Origin: Pseudodesulfovibrio sediminis
GTDB taxonomy: Bacteria > Desulfobacterota > Desulfovibrionia > Desulfovibrionales > Desulfovibrionaceae
Length of the DNA: 64,000 nucleotides
Direction: 5' to 3'
Assembly: GCF_020886695.1 (NCBI RefSeq)
Contig: NZ_AP024485.1
Coordinates: 2,551,001-2,615,000 of the forward strand
The notes under the pieces are model-generated. The model made no database searches and was not told where the DNA came from. It saw only the letters and a list, made by a program, of their open reading frames with translations. Position numbers and translations under genes: made by a program. Shown here in pieces: positions 24,871 through 37,313 of this stretch (position 1 is the stretch's first letter; every line of letters begins with the position of its first letter).

Positions 24871-27381
24871 TTAATTCTCCAATCCCATGTTGTCGTGGTG
24901 CATGGGGGTGTCCATTGGCTCTATGTGGCAGACTGTGCAGTTGCCCTGCGCGCCCATGGGCTGTGCTTCGTCCATGTACTGCAACGGCATGACGTTGTCG
25001 CGCATGGTTGCCGGATAGATGGCGTGCGGGCTGCCGTGGCATGCGCCGCAGTGCATGGCGTCCATGTCATCGCGGCGGGCGGCGAAGAGCGTGTCCGCTC
25101 CTTCCGTCCACGTGTTGAACGCGGAGTCTGTTTCCGGTGCGGTAAAGCCGACATGACAGGTCAGGCAGTCCGGTTGGTTGATCCACGGCTGGCGAGGGTT
25201 GATCGCCTCCTTGTTGGAGGCTGTGCGCGGGGTCAACTGGGCAAGCAGGCGTCCGGCGCCGGGAACCTCCGCCTCCTGCTCGGCCTTGAGCAGCGAGATG
25301 GCGAGGTCCTCGATCTCTCCATGGCAATCCGTACACACGAAGCCGAGGTCTTCATGCTGGCCGCGCAGGGTGGAGACCGGGTGGCACTGTAGGCACGACC
25401 GGTCGGCCTCGCGTCCGGCCAGGAAGATGGCGTGTACGCCGTGGATGGCAGCGGACAGGTTCGGCTTGTTATTGTTGCCTTCGACTCCCTGCAGGGGGTC
25501 GTCGTGGCAGGTGGTGCACTCGACCACGTCCTGTGACTGGGACAGAGTCGTGGAATTGATGCGGTCGTGGGCGGCCAGAATGTTTTCGGCAGTGACCGAG
25601 CTGATGCCCGATCCGGCCTTGTCCCATTCGCCGTCATGACAGTTGCGACAGCCCATCTGATCGGATGTGGGCGCGACCATGTTGGTGGTCGCCAGTACCG
25701 TGCCGTCCGTATCCGTGGCCGTGATGGTCACGATGGGCAGCGGGTTGTAAACGCCTTCCGCGTAGGGCGGGATGGCGACCCTGGCCTCGAATCGTTCGAA
25801 TTCCGTGTTCAGCTCAAGCGTGCCAGTCAGGGCATCGGATTCCTGATCAGGCTCAATGGAATAGGTGAGCTCTACGTCCTCCAGCACCCGCTCGGGGCTG
25901 GGGTCACGCCTGACGAGCTGGGCGCGGATGGTGTTCTGGGGTGGCAGGAGCACCCACTTGTTGTTCTGGGCAAAGAAGCCCATGCCGCGCGAGCACCAGG
26001 CTGTGAGTACATACTCGGAAGTCTCGGTGTTGAACGGCTCGGGGGTGGCCTCGACCTGGTCGGGCCGTGTGGCCCGGACCACCGGGGTTTTGCCGTTCAG
26101 GTCCACGGCAATGTACTGGGCCAGCACGAGCCGTTCTTCTGCTGTACCCACAAAGGGCGGCATATATTTGTTGATCTTGCCCATGCCGGACAGGAAGGCG
26201 TCCATGCCGTCCACATCGTATTGGGCGGTCCGTTTGGTTATCTCGTTCATGGGGCCGTGGATGGAATGGCAGGCCGCACATTGGAGCTGGAACAGGAATT
26301 CGCCTGCCACTGTCCGGTTGGCGTCGGTGATGCCGCCAGCCAGTTCAGGGGGTGCCCATTTGGCTGAAGCGATGGCACCCTTCTGATTGATGACCGGCAC
26401 ATGGGCCTTGAGAATCTGGGTGGAGTAGACCGTGTCCCAGATGAGGTAGGGCTTGCGTCCGGCTTCGCGCACGAATTCAAAGGACCCGAAAAGGCCCTGC
26501 CCAATCAAGAGCACCACGAGTGCCATGGTAAAGGAGATGCGGCGCGGAGCCTTGATGGCGAGGAGCAGCCCTCCCAGCATCGTGGCGGTGCCAAATATCC
26601 AGAAGTATTGCATGAAATGCGCAACGCGGTTGGATTTGAAGGCGACCATCTCGTATTGGGCTGAGGGCAGAGACGCGACATACCACCAGCCGGAGAGCAT
26701 GACGGCCAGCACGCCGAGGACGGTCCAGACCGAACAGGTGCGGACGGCCAGCATGCGGGTTTTCACGTCCTGGATACGGGTGGCGGTCACAAAGCCGAAC
26801 AGCCCGGCACACGCTGCCGAGAAGAAGGTGCGGAAGACCAGTGAAGGCCAGAAGGTCGGGTTGAAGAAGCCGTCCCAGAAGTCCTTGGTCTGCACCCAGT
26901 CGCCTGGGGTGAGCATGAACCCGATGATGCCGTTGATCAGGAACAGGGAGAACCATCCGAAGATGAAATAGAGCCAGCCCACCCTGAGGTGGTCCCGGCG
27001 GTCCATGTTCTTCCAGGTATAATAATAGATAATGAGCGCGACGATTTCGCCAAGGAAGCAGACCCACTCTGCTGCCCACCCGAACACGAACTGATGGATG
27101 AGCGTGATGGTCGCCTGTGGCGCGATGAGCGCGATGCAGAACCAGATGGCCACGCCGGAAACGCCGCCAAAGGCCATGGTCAGGAGCAGGAAGAACCGTG
27201 AATGTTTCTTGGTCCATTCAAGGAGATGGATGTTGTTGGTCCGATACGCGGCCATTTCGGCCAGGACCAGAAAGAGTCCGCCGCCCACGGCAAAGTGGGC
27301 TACGTATACATGTACCGTGGCGATGAGCGCGATCCAGAAACCGCCGGCCAGCGAGGTGAGTTGCCAGATGGGATATTCCAT
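24871..27381 (-). CDS. Cytochrome bd subunit I-like membrane protein fused to an octaheme cytochrome c
   Basis: An 836-residue fusion. The N-terminal 330 residues have about nine membrane segments and resemble CydA, the quinol-oxidising subunit of cytochrome bd, with His24 and His29 in the first helix (TVHVYVAHFAVGGG). A c-type heme motif CAACH follows near residue 370. The C-terminal half is periplasmic and has seven more heme motifs (CRNCH, CTTCH, CLQCH, CTDCH, CLTCH, CGACH, CTVCH), eight in total. I infer a quinone-linked electron-transfer protein passing electrons between the membrane pool and periplasmic cytochromes. It starts 3 bp after its membrane partner's stop. Confidence 0.85.
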   Translation of the reverse strand: MEYPIWQLTSLAGGFWIALIATVHVYVAHFAVGGGLFLVLAEMAAYRTNNIHLLEWTKKHSRFFLLLTMAFGGVSGVAIWFCIALIAPQATITLIHQFVFGWAAEWVCFLGEIVALIIYYYTWKNMDRRDHLRVGWLYFIFGWFSLFLINGIIGFMLTPGDWVQTKDFWDGFFNPTFWPSLVFRTFFSAACAGLFGFVTATRIQDVKTRMLAVRTCSVWTVLGVLAVMLSGWWYVASLPSAQYEMVAFKSNRVAHFMQYFWIFGTATMLGGLLLAIKAPRRISFTMALVVLLIGQGLFGSFEFVREAGRKPYLIWDTVYSTQILKAHVPVINQKGAIASAKWAPPELAGGITDANRTVAGEFLFQLQCAACHSIHGPMNEITKRTAQYDVDGMDAFLSGMGKINKYMPPFVGTAEERLVLAQYIAVDLNGKTPVVRATRPDQVEATPEPFNTETSEYVLTAWCSRGMGFFAQNNKWVLLPPQNTIRAQLVRRDPSPERVLEDVELTYSIEPDQESDALTGTLELNTEFERFEARVAIPPYAEGVYNPLPIVTITATDTDGTVLATTNMVAPTSDQMGCRNCHDGEWDKAGSGISSVTAENILAAHDRINSTTLSQSQDVVECTTCHDDPLQGVEGNNNKPNLSAAIHGVHAIFLAGREADRSCLQCHPVSTLRGQHEDLGFVCTDCHGEIEDLAISLLKAEQEAEVPGAGRLLAQLTPRTASNKEAINPRQPWINQPDCLTCHVGFTAPETDSAFNTWTEGADTLFAARRDDMDAMHCGACHGSPHAIYPATMRDNVMPLQYMDEAQPMGAQGNCTVCHIEPMDTPMHHDNMGLEN

Positions 27382-27384
27382 GAC

Positions 27385-28428
27385 CTACACCCCCCGTCCG
27401 CGAGCTTTGAGATAGAGTTTGACCATGTACGCGACGGCGATAAGTCCAGCCACAAGGAATCCGAGGAAGAGATAGAAGGAGCCGTACTGGTTGGTCACGG
27501 GCATGGAGGAGAAGTCGAAATAGGGCTGAATGGACAGCGTGCGTAGCCAGTGGCGCGAGCAGACCATGAGGAAGACCGTGAGGCTTGCCCAGACCGCGGC
27601 CTGCCGGGGTTGTTTTTTGAATCCTGCCATGAGCAGGGGCACCATGGCGGCCAGGGAGGCCACCAGAGTCAGGGTGGCCGGGAGGTTCTTGCCCATGAAG
27701 GCGAGGATTATGTCGCTTGGCAATGTCATGAGGAACCACACGCCCACGGCCAGGTTGGTCAGGGTGGCGTGGGTGAACCAGCGCATGCCGAGGTCGATGA
27801 ATTCCGTGTTGTCACGCACCTGACCGAGCAGGGCGATGAACAGGCCGCCCAGGGCGATTGCTCCGACAATGAAGTGCAGGAATCGGGGATAGAGCGTCGG
27901 GTCGCCCCAATTGAGGAACCCGTCACTGCTTTCGAAATATTGTGTCCAGGCTTCGGGTCTGAGCATGAGGGTCATGTTGTTGGTGAACATGAATCCCACA
28001 TACAGCAGGCCGAGCAGGGAAGAGGCGTAGAGCAGAGTGCGCAGGCCCGGGTTCATGGCGTCGTATTTGAACTTGAAATAGTAGAATCCGTAGTAGGAGT
28101 ATAGCAAGACAGCCACCACCGCGAACCACCAGCCGCCCATGAGCACGGAACTGACATAGTCGAAATGACCGTAGTTGACCTGCAGGAAGAGGAGCGGAGC
28201 CACACCCATGTTGATGGTCAGGGCGAGCAGCGGGGGCAGCTTCATGCCCACCTGTTTCATGACCTCATGTTTGCCGCGCAGTGATCGGGCCAGGCCGATG
28301 AAGGCCGAGCCGAACAGCGCATTCATGAACAGCAGGTGCGCTGTGAAAGTGACGATGAGCAGGATATCGAACCAGGCCCAGTGTACGGGCAGTGGTTCAA
28401 CCACCGGGATCAGTGTTGCAGGGTCCAT
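27385..28428 (-). CDS. Polytopic membrane partner of the bd-like multiheme cytochrome
   Basis: A 347-residue integral membrane protein with about nine hydrophobic helices (for example WFDILLIVTFTAHLLFMNAL and TLTNLAVGVWFLM). The ATG at 28428 has GGAGG about 5 bp upstream; a longer frame upstream lacks a ribosome site. No heme-c motif is present. Its tight coupling to the CydA-like multiheme gene (3-bp gap) suggests a second membrane subunit of the same complex, perhaps quinone- or heme b-binding. I cannot name the family with confidence. Confidence 0.75.
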   Translation of the reverse strand: MDPATLIPVVEPLPVHWAWFDILLIVTFTAHLLFMNALFGSAFIGLARSLRGKHEVMKQVGMKLPPLLALTINMGVAPLLFLQVNYGHFDYVSSVLMGGWWFAVVAVLLYSYYGFYYFKFKYDAMNPGLRTLLYASSLLGLLYVGFMFTNNMTLMLRPEAWTQYFESSDGFLNWGDPTLYPRFLHFIVGAIALGGLFIALLGQVRDNTEFIDLGMRWFTHATLTNLAVGVWFLMTLPSDIILAFMGKNLPATLTLVASLAAMVPLLMAGFKKQPRQAAVWASLTVFLMVCSRHWLRTLSIQPYFDFSSMPVTNQYGSFYLFLGFLVAGLIAVAYMVKLYLKARGRGV

Positions 28429-28634
28429 TTCTCCTCCTTGAATGGGTCGGAATATGTATACGTGATGACCGGTGCTGTGCGCAACAGACAATGACATTCT
28501 TCGCTTGCGACACTGTGTTTTCTTTGGAACGGGGGGGGATAAAATTAAAATTTTTTTGCCTTCTCTTGAAGTAGCATGTTTGTTATTTGGAAAAAGTACC
28601 CTTGTCCAATTGAACATATTTATAAGGGGGAGAA

Positions 28635-30785
28635 ATGAAACTGGGACCAAAGATGACAGCACTCGGTGCTGTTCTGGTCGGACTGACTGTTTCGTGTATT
28701 TTAGGAATCATGTTGTGGCAGAGCGCTGTCGTGGGGGAAAGGCTCACGTTGTATTTCGACAAACAGTCACAGCATGAAATCGAACTGGCGGTCGTTGATG
28801 CCAGAAATCTTTTGGTCACACAGCACGCGGCGCTCTCCAATGAGCTTGAGAATGACATGCGTGTGCTGCTTGATATCGTGGAGCGCAATGGCGGTCTGGC
28901 CTTGTCCGATGAACAGGCTGAGTGGACCGCGGTCAATCAGATTTCCAAAGCCGGGTCGCCTGTCCGCCTGTCCAAGATGACTCTGGGCGGACAGTGGCTC
29001 GGTCAGAATGCGGCCGCAGACAAATCCACTATTCTGGTGGATGAAATCATGCGGTTGACCGGAGCCACCTGTACGGTCTTTCAGACCATGAACGAATCCG
29101 GCGACCTGCTTCGAGTGGCTACGAATATCCTCAAGACAGACGGCAACCGGGCTGTGGGAACCTATATCCCCAGTTCCAGTATCGTCGCACAGACTATCAG
29201 ATCCGGCGAGACCTTTCACGGTACCGCCTATGTGGTCAACGCTTGGTACCTGACACAGTATCGGCCCATTAAGGATGCCAACGGCAAGGTGCTTGGCTGT
29301 CTGTATGTGGGCATCCTGCAGGAAGGCGTTGAGCAGTTGCGCGACGGCCTGAAATCCGTCGTGGTCGGCGAAACCGGCTTTCTTTCCATTCTCGGCAGTT
29401 CGGGCAATGGCGCCGGGGTTGTCAGGCTGCACAAGGACGCGGGCCTTGAAGGTACCAATCTGATGGGTGTCACGGCAGATGATGGAGAAAATATTTACAA
29501 GACGCTTATACAGGCGGCCAATGACGCAGACGGAAAGCCCGTGACAAAGAAGGTCGTGCTGGATGGCACGGAAACCATTCTCGCTGCAGTCGGCTTCAAG
29601 CCGTGGGGCTGGGTTATTGTCGGTAACGGGTATGTGCAGGAGTTCATGGCAGGCAAGCATGTCGCTGATGCCGCGTTGTCCGCCATCAGTTGGTGGACGG
29701 TGGGTATCGGCTCGATCATGCTGGTGCTCAGTATCCTGACATTCTACTGGTTCGCGCTGAAAGTGAGCCGGTCCATTGGCAATGCGGTGTCTGTCATGGT
29801 TGACGTCAACAGCGGTAATCTGAACGTGCGCGAACTGCCTGTGGAAACCGGTCGTTTCCGCGATGAAATGGATGTTCTGGGTGAAGCCGTGAACTCCATG
29901 GGTGATCGGCTGCGTGAGGTCGTCTCCAGCGTGCAGCAGTCCACCAATAGCGTGACCAAGGGCAGTGCCGAGTTGGCGCAGACGTCCATGGCCCTGTCCG
30001 AGGGGGCGTCCAATCAGGCCAGCGCCGTGGAGGAAGTCTCCGCTTCAATGGAAACCATGACCGCCAACATCCAGTTGAATACGGACAATGCCGGACAGAC
30101 CGAATCCATCGCGCGTGAGGCGGCCGACGACGCCAAGCAGGGCGGCGAGTCCGTGGACAAGACCGTGGTCGCCATGCGGCAGATTGCGGACAAGATCGCC
30201 ATTGTCGAGGAGATCGCCCGCCAGACCAATCTGCTGGCGCTGAACGCGGCCATCGAGGCAGCGCGCGCCGGAGAGCATGGCAAGGGTTTTGCCGTGGTCG
30301 CCTCCGAGGTGCGCAAGCTGGCCGAACGCAGCGGTATCGCGGCTGCCGAGATCAAGGATCTGTCGGCGCACAGTGTCAGTGTCGCCGAGCAGGCCGGAAA
30401 GATGTTGGAAAAGATGGTGCCGGATATCACCCGGACAGCCGAGCTGGTGCAGGAGATCGCTGCCGGAAGCTCCGAACAGAGTTCCGGGGCCGAACAGATC
30501 AAGACCGCCGTTCGGGAGCTGGACAACGTCGTGCAGCAGAACGCCTCTGAGTCAGAGCATGTGGCGGGCGCCTCGGAAGAGCTGGCTGCCCATGCAACCC
30601 AGTTGCAGGAGACCATAGGCTTCTTCCGTTTGAGTGAAGGCGGCGTCGCGCCCAAGGCTTCTCTGGTCACCACCGTCAAACCGGCTCCGCCCAAGCCGCT
30701 GCCTCAGGCTGCCCCCGCTCCCGCTGGGAGCGGCGTGGCTCTGGAGATGGATTCGGATGACGATTCGGATTACGAACGTTTCTAA
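28635..30785 (+). CDS. Methyl-accepting chemotaxis protein with Cache-type sensor
   Basis: A 716-residue chemoreceptor. One membrane helix lies at about residues 7-29, a large periplasmic double-Cache-like domain at about 35-340 ([47 protein letters not shown]) and a second helix at about 350-375. HAMP and the signalling domain follow, with the conserved tip [20 protein letters not shown] near residue 535. The C-terminus ends in DSDYERF after a Pro/Ala-rich linker, resembling a CheR/CheB-docking pentapeptide tether. GGGGGAG precedes the ATG. It is divergent from the cytochrome unit. Confidence 0.92.
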   Translation: MKLGPKMTALGAVLVGLTVSCILGIMLWQSAVVGERLTLYFDKQSQHEIELAVVDARNLLVTQHAALSNELENDMRVLLDIVERNGGLALSDEQAEWTAVNQISKAGSPVRLSKMTLGGQWLGQNAAADKSTILVDEIMRLTGATCTVFQTMNESGDLLRVATNILKTDGNRAVGTYIPSSSIVAQTIRSGETFHGTAYVVNAWYLTQYRPIKDANGKVLGCLYVGILQEGVEQLRDGLKSVVVGETGFLSILGSSGNGAGVVRLHKDAGLEGTNLMGVTADDGENIYKTLIQAANDADGKPVTKKVVLDGTETILAAVGFKPWGWVIVGNGYVQEFMAGKHVADAALSAISWWTVGIGSIMLVLSILTFYWFALKVSRSIGNAVSVMVDVNSGNLNVRELPVETGRFRDEMDVLGEAVNSMGDRLREVVSSVQQSTNSVTKGSAELAQTSMALSEGASNQASAVEEVSASMETMTANIQLNTDNAGQTESIAREAADDAKQGGESVDKTVVAMRQIADKIAIVEEIARQTNLLALNAAIEAARAGEHGKGFAVVASEVRKLAERSGIAAAEIKDLSAHSVSVAEQAGKMLEKMVPDITRTAELVQEIAAGSSEQSSGAEQIKTAVRELDNVVQQNASESEHVAGASEELAAHATQLQETIGFFRLSEGGVAPKASLVTTVKPAPPKPLPQAAPAPAGSGVALEMDSDDDSDYERF

Positions 30786-30802
30786 GGAATGACTCTCCCC
30801 CG

Positions 30803-30840
30803 AGGCCCGCGCCACCTTCTCGTGGTGCGGGCCTTGTCTT
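30803..30840 (+). terminator. Terminator after the Cache chemoreceptor
   Basis: A 13-bp stem with one wobble (30803-30834), six-base loop, then TGTCTTTT. It lies 17 bp after the receptor stop and 45 bp before coaX. Confidence 0.75.
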
Positions 30841-30884
30841 TTGCTCCAAAAAAGAGGAAATATCCTCCTGAAAGGAGAACATGC

Positions 30885-31655
30885 ATGGGTACCATACTGC
30901 TTTTTGATGCGGGTAATACCAATACCAAGATCTGTCTGGCCGATGAAGAAGGGCTGGGCGAATCCTACACGCTGCCTACCCGACCGGCCAATACCGGTGA
31001 CGACTGGGGCCTCAAGATTGAGTCCATCCTCATGCGCGAGGACGTGTCACCCTCTGACATTGAGGCGTGTGTCATTTCAAGCGTCGTCCCGCCGCTGGAC
31101 CCGTTGATCTCGCACATGGCTTCACGTTTTTTTGACTGCCAAACGCTGTTTGCGGCACGCGATCTGCCCATAGACCTGATCAACGAATATACCCGGCCGG
31201 AAAAGGTGGGTGCGGACGTACTTGTAGGGTGCTATTCGGCCCGCATGACCTATGAGGAGAAAAACCTCATCGTCATTGATTTCGGTACGGCCACCACCCT
31301 GGCCTGCGTGGCGGAAAACGCGTTCAAGGGCGGGCTTATCTGTCCCGGCGTGCTCTCCTCTGCCGGAGCGCTTGCCAGCGGTACCGCCAAACTCCCCAAA
31401 GTGGACCTTGCGGTTGCCAGTGATGCCCTTGTATGGGGAAAAACCACTGAGGAGTGCTTGAGTCAAGGCTTCCTGTTCGGGTTCGCGTCAATGATTGACG
31501 GTCTTGTCACCAAGCTCTCTGCCCAGCTCAAAGATCCTTTTGTGGTGGCGACAGGCGGCTTGGCCCGCGACATCGCCCAACTCTCAGGGGCCATTGACGA
31601 GCTACGTCCTGACCTGGTCATGGAAGGGCTGTGGATGGCATACTACAACCGCTGA
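30885..31655 (+). CDS. coaX: Type III pantothenate kinase
   Basis: A 256-residue ASKHA-fold kinase for the first step of coenzyme A synthesis. The phosphate-1 loop LLFDAGNTNTKICL, the EKVGADVLVGCYSAR segment, VIDFGTATTLACV and VATGGLARDI are the family motifs. The ATG at 30885 is chosen because AAAGGAG lies 7 bp upstream; the longer open frame overlaps the preceding terminator. Type III enzymes are typically not feedback-inhibited by CoA. Confidence 0.95.
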   Translation: MGTILLFDAGNTNTKICLADEEGLGESYTLPTRPANTGDDWGLKIESILMREDVSPSDIEACVISSVVPPLDPLISHMASRFFDCQTLFAARDLPIDLINEYTRPEKVGADVLVGCYSARMTYEEKNLIVIDFGTATTLACVAENAFKGGLICPGVLSSAGALASGTAKLPKVDLAVASDALVWGKTTEECLSQGFLFGFASMIDGLVTKLSAQLKDPFVVATGGLARDIAQLSGAIDELRPDLVMEGLWMAYYNR

Positions 31656-31681
31656 GCCCTTTGTCGATTTTCAGTATAAAA

Positions 31682-31711
31682 GCCCCCGCACTCATGCACG
31701 AGTGCGGGGGC
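31682..31711. terminator. Bidirectional terminator between convergent genes
   Basis: A perfect 12-bp stem with a six-base loop. It lies between coaX and the converging chemoreceptor gene; TTTT follows on the minus strand and a shorter T-containing stretch on the plus strand. Confidence 0.85.
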
Positions 31712-31733
31712 CTTGTTGCATTTTCTACGCTCG

Positions 31734-33680
31734 CTAGAACCGTTCGAAGTCGTCTTCCCGTTGTCCGCTGTTGGATGCCGGTGGCAGCGACATGGGTTTG
31801 CGGTCGGTCATCAGCATTTTCTGCGGCATGGATGCCAATGCGACGCCATTGTCCGTGCAGATCGGATCATTGCCGGTTTTGAAGAAGGCGATGGCTGCTT
31901 CGAGGTTGCAGCTTTGAGCCGACAGCTCTTCACTGGTGGCCGCCATTTCTTCGGATGCGGAGGCATTCTGCTGGATGATGGCATCGAGCTGGGCAATGGC
32001 CGTGTTGATCTGGGTGGCGCCGGCTTGCTGTTCGCTGCTGGCCGCAGAGATTTCCTGCACCAGCGTCGCGGTCTTCTGGATATTGGGCACCAGATTGTTG
32101 AGCATCTGTCCGGCATTTTCGGCCACGTTCACGGTTGTGGTGGAAAGCTCGGATATTTCGCTTGCCGCCATCCCACTGTGCTCAGCCAGCTTGCGCACTT
32201 CGGCTGCGACTACGGCAAAGCCCTTGCCGTGCTCTCCGGCGCGCGCCGCCTCGATGGCCGCGTTCAGCGCCAGCAGGTTGGTCTGGCGGGCGATGTCTTC
32301 TATTATAGAGATCTTTTCCGCGATGTTCTTCATGGCCGTAACCGCTTCGCTCACCGCTGTGCCGCTCTTGTCTGCATCTTCGGCAGCCTGGGTGGCGATC
32401 GTTTCGGTCGTGGTCGCGTTTTCGGTGTTCTGCTGGATATTGCTGGTCATCTGTTCCATGGAGGAGGATATCTCCTGAATGGACGAAGCCTGTTCGGTGG
32501 CACCGCTGGACAACGTCTGCGCAGAGGCCGACAGTTCAGAGCTGCCGCTGGCCACATTGGTGGCACCTTCCCGGACATCGGTGACAATATTCTTGAGCTG
32601 GTTGCTCATGCGCTTCATGCTGTCATACACGCCCAGTGCCTTGTCCTCATAGTGCATATTAAGGTTACCCTGCGAGATGGTCTCCGCGATATGAGCAATT
32701 TCAGCCGGGTCCTTGCCCAGCTGTTTGCCCGTGGTGCGGATGATCAGTGCGGATGTGCTCAGGCCGAGGATGGTGGCGATGGCACCCAGGATGATGAGCA
32801 TCATGGTTGTCCGCGAGTTGGACGCCTGAAGTTCCGGACCAAGGATACTCTGATCAGCGATCACGGAGGTTTTGATGTTCTCCATGGCCTTGGCGACCGC
32901 CGGTCCCAGCGTGTAGAGCTGATTGGATATGATGTCATCGCTCTTGTTGGTGATGTCCACCAGGTCGTTGAACGCCATGGCATATGTCTTTTTGATTTCA
33001 AGGGTTTCAGTCAGGAGTTTGCGGCGCTCAGGATCAATGAGATTGGCGTCCAGTGTTTTCATTTCCTTGGTGAAAGTCATCAACTCCTTGTTGACCGTGT
33101 CCACGAACTCCTGAGTATTGTTATCAAAATATTTGACAACATTCAGACGGGCGAGAAGTAGGTCATGCAGCGCCAGACCGCTTCGATACGCAGCCTCCAT
33201 ATCGTCGTCATCCTGCGCAGAGCGTAGAATCTGAGACAATTTGGTCTCCATAAGAGGGCCTTGCACATTCAGGATATGGATGACGATTCTGTCTCGATCG
33301 GCACGATACCCCTTTAACTGGTCAAAATATTTCCCGTATTTTTGTACAGAATTGTCCGCGTCATCAATGTGTCTGGCCCGTTCAGGATTCTTGATTTCCT
33401 CCTGTGCCTGCGCCATTGATTTGGTGACTTCTTGGAAATAGGCATCATATTCTTTTGATGCCTGCTCGCTGCCGGAAAGAATGAACTCCTTGACATTCAT
33501 TCGGACCATGAGCATGTCGGATTGCAGTTTTCCGCTCAGTATGGTGTCTCTTGCAAGACTGCGGTACTGCTTGAATCCATCGCTTGAGGTATGCAATGCC
33601 CATAAGGACATGACTACCAGTATTAGTAAAAGAGTGACCACTCCGCCAAACCCAGCCGTCAGTTTGTTTGAAAGCTTCAT
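31734..33680 (-). CDS. Methyl-accepting chemotaxis protein with helical (HBM-like) sensor
   Basis: A 648-residue chemoreceptor: membrane helix about 10-30, an all-helical periplasmic domain of about 240 residues ([20 protein letters not shown], then KEFILSGSE, resembling helical bimodular sensors), a second helix near 285-310 ([20 protein letters not shown]), HAMP, and the signalling domain with [20 protein letters not shown]. The last residues REDDFERF resemble the tail of the receptor at 28635. The HBM-type sensor would suggest an organic-acid ligand, but this is a guess from architecture. Confidence 0.9.
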   Translation of the reverse strand: MKLSNKLTAGFGGVVTLLLILVVMSLWALHTSSDGFKQYRSLARDTILSGKLQSDMLMVRMNVKEFILSGSEQASKEYDAYFQEVTKSMAQAQEEIKNPERARHIDDADNSVQKYGKYFDQLKGYRADRDRIVIHILNVQGPLMETKLSQILRSAQDDDDMEAAYRSGLALHDLLLARLNVVKYFDNNTQEFVDTVNKELMTFTKEMKTLDANLIDPERRKLLTETLEIKKTYAMAFNDLVDITNKSDDIISNQLYTLGPAVAKAMENIKTSVIADQSILGPELQASNSRTTMMLIILGAIATILGLSTSALIIRTTGKQLGKDPAEIAHIAETISQGNLNMHYEDKALGVYDSMKRMSNQLKNIVTDVREGATNVASGSSELSASAQTLSSGATEQASSIQEISSSMEQMTSNIQQNTENATTTETIATQAAEDADKSGTAVSEAVTAMKNIAEKISIIEDIARQTNLLALNAAIEAARAGEHGKGFAVVAAEVRKLAEHSGMAASEISELSTTTVNVAENAGQMLNNLVPNIQKTATLVQEISAASSEQQAGATQINTAIAQLDAIIQQNASASEEMAATSEELSAQSCNLEAAIAFFKTGNDPICTDNGVALASMPQKMLMTDRKPMSLPPASNSGQREDDFERF

Positions 33681-35298
<1,618 letters not shown>

Positions 35299-35312
35299 GT
35301 AAAGAAAGACAT

Positions 35313-35347
35313 GCAGGTCGCTCCATTTCGGGGCGACCTGCTTTTTT
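35313..35347 (+). terminator. Rho-independent terminator of eno
   Basis: A 12-bp stem with one wobble (35313-35324 with 35330-35341), five-base loop and six T. Confidence 0.92.
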
Positions 35348-35365
35348 ACACCCTCAGGAGGACCC

Positions 35366-35776
35366 ATGAAAAGAACGCTGTTTTCTTTGTTGACGTGTGC
35401 CTTTTTGCTCATTGCCGCCAGCGCGTTTGCCGGAGACATCCCCGACATGAAGGGGACATGGTACTGCGAGGGCACCCTGGTTGCCGGAGTGGAAAGAGGT
35501 ATCTACAGCAACCCGGAGGCAAAAAACTCTCTGGTGATCGAAAAACAGGAGGGCAGGGTCTTCCTCGGCTACAAGGAATGGACGCTGAAAGGCAAACAGT
35601 ATTCCGAAAAACTCTGCGGTGGCATCGCTGTTGACGGTGAAATATATATCGCCGAGCATGACGATGGGGTGATGCACGGAGACCTCAGCGAAGACGGCAC
35701 AAAGCTGACCGTCTTCTATGTGGAGAGCGGTCCTGACGCCAAGGTCATCGAGCTGATCTACATCAGGAAACAGTAG
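35366..35776 (+). CDS. Small secreted protein of unknown function
   Basis: A 136-residue protein with a clear signal peptide (LLTCAFLLIAASAFA, cleavage before GDIPDMKG). The mature part is about 114 residues and beta-rich (MKGTWYCEGTLVAG, IEKQEGRVFLGYKEW, LTVFYVESGPDAKVIELIYI), suggesting a small lipocalin-like or jelly-roll barrel. Two Cys (CEG and LCGG) could form a disulfide. AGGAGG precedes the ATG. It has its own terminator. No family name is recognised. Confidence 0.8.
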   Translation: MKRTLFSLLTCAFLLIAASAFAGDIPDMKGTWYCEGTLVAGVERGIYSNPEAKNSLVIEKQEGRVFLGYKEWTLKGKQYSEKLCGGIAVDGEIYIAEHDDGVMHGDLSEDGTKLTVFYVESGPDAKVIELIYIRKQ

Positions 35777-35799
35777 CGCCCACACTGAATCTAATACGA

Positions 35800-35835
35800 A
35801 GAGGCCGTCTCGTTTGAGGCGGCCTCTTTCTTTTT
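35800..35835 (+). terminator. Rho-independent terminator
   Basis: A 12-bp stem with one wobble and a four-base loop (35800-35827), then TTCTTTTT. It separates the small secreted protein gene from convergent rocD. Confidence 0.88.
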
Positions 35836-35861
35836 AAGACGGTCGACGGTTTCTGCCGCCG

Positions 35862-37061
35862 TTACCGGCTCAGGATGGGGGTGATTTTTTCGAGCGCCCA
35901 ATCGATCTCTTCTTTGGTGATCACGAGTGGGGGCGCGAACCGGATGATGGTCTGGTGCGTTTCCTTGCAGAGCAGTCCGGCGTCCTTGAGCTGTTCGCAA
36001 TACTGTCGTGCGCCGCCGGCAGTGTCGTGAAATTCGAGACCGATGAGCAGGCCCCGACCGCGCACTTCCTTGATTTTCGGATTGTCGATCTGCTTGAGGC
36101 CTTCCAAAAAATAGGTCCCCATTTCCCTGGCATTTTCGATGAGTCCGTCCTCGACGAGCACCTTGAGGGCGGCGCGGGCAATGGCGCAGGCCAGCGGGTT
36201 GCCGCCAAAGGTGGAGCCGTGTTCGCCGGGCTTGAGCACGCCGAGCACTTCGGTGTTGGAGAGCACGGCTGAGACAGGGTAGAACCCACCGGACAGCGCC
36301 TTGCCTATGAGGGTGAGGTCCGCCTCGACCCCTTCGTGCTCTTCGGCCAGCATTGCGCCGGTGCGTCCCAGGCCGGTTTGTATTTCGTCAAAGATGAGCA
36401 CGATGCCTTTTTCGGTGCAGATACGCCGGACTTCCCGGAGATAGCCCTCGGGCGGGATGATGACCCCGGCTTCGCCCTGGATCGGCTCGACCATGAAGGC
36501 CACGGTGTTGTCGGTGATGGCGTCTTCAAGCGCGGCGGTGTCACCGAAATCCACGATCTTGAATCCAGGGGTGAACGGGCCGAACCCCGTGGTGGAGACC
36601 GGATCGGTGGAGAAGGAAATGATGGAGATGGTCCTGCCGTGGAAGTTGTTGCGGCAGACGATGATTTCGGCCTTGTTCTCCGGGACACCCTTGACCTGGT
36701 AGCCCCACTTGCGCACGGCCTTGATGGCGGTCTCCACGGCCTCGGCCCCGGAGTTCATGGGTAGCACCTTGTGCGAATTGGTCAGATCGCACAGCTCCTT
36801 GTAGAGCGGGCCGAGCTGATCGTTGCGAAACGCCCGCGAGGTCAGGGTGAGCCGTTTGGCCTGTTCGACCATGGCGGCCATGATTTTCTTGTTGCAGTGC
36901 CCCTGATTGATGGCGGAGTATGCGGAGAGGCAGTCGAGATATTTCTTGCCGTCCACGTCCCAGACCCAAATGCCTTCGCCCCGTTCTATGACAACATCGA
37001 GGGGCTTGTAATTATGTGCGCCGAATTCGTCTTCGAGCAAAATATACTGATCGGACTTCAT
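35862..37061 (-). CDS. rocD: Ornithine aminotransferase
   Basis: A 399-residue class III PLP aminotransferase matching ornithine--oxoacid aminotransferase, which converts ornithine and 2-oxoglutarate to glutamate semialdehyde. Diagnostic stretches are [57 protein letters not shown] and the PLP Lys in [17 protein letters not shown]. The N-terminal segment, with its [11 protein letters not shown] block, favours ornithine over acetylornithine or GABA. It is monocistronic between a terminator and a kinase gene. Confidence 0.92.
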   Translation of the reverse strand: MKSDQYILLEDEFGAHNYKPLDVVIERGEGIWVWDVDGKKYLDCLSAYSAINQGHCNKKIMAAMVEQAKRLTLTSRAFRNDQLGPLYKELCDLTNSHKVLPMNSGAEAVETAIKAVRKWGYQVKGVPENKAEIIVCRNNFHGRTISIISFSTDPVSTTGFGPFTPGFKIVDFGDTAALEDAITDNTVAFMVEPIQGEAGVIIPPEGYLREVRRICTEKGIVLIFDEIQTGLGRTGAMLAEEHEGVEADLTLIGKALSGGFYPVSAVLSNTEVLGVLKPGEHGSTFGGNPLACAIARAALKVLVEDGLIENAREMGTYFLEGLKQIDNPKIKEVRGRGLLIGLEFHDTAGGARQYCEQLKDAGLLCKETHQTIIRFAPPLVITKEEIDWALEKITPILSR

Positions 37062-37285
37062 GTTATCTCCTTGTTACCTGGTGAGTTCGAATTGTTGAGG
37101 GGCGGGCTTCGTCTGCAAAGTCCTTTGCAAGATGTTTGTTGCTTTTGGCCATGGGGGGCTACGCTGTGCCGTGTCTGGTTTCTTTCCACACTACCTGCCA
37201 TTGGGGAGGGCTTCAAGCGAAGGCTGAAAATAATTGGTGTTTATGATAAGAGAACGTATAACTCCTGGCGAGGAGACCTTTGGAA

Positions 37286-37313
37286 TATGAGCAGCCGGAT
37301 ACAAAGCCTATGA
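37286..37313 (+). CDS. Possible 8-codon leader peptide coupled to the kinase start
   Basis: ATG at 37286 with AGGAG 10 bp upstream encodes MSSRIQSL and stops at TGA overlapping the kinase ATG at 37310 (ATGA). It could translationally couple the kinase, whose ATG has no Shine-Dalgarno site of its own. It may equally be chance. Confidence 0.3.
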
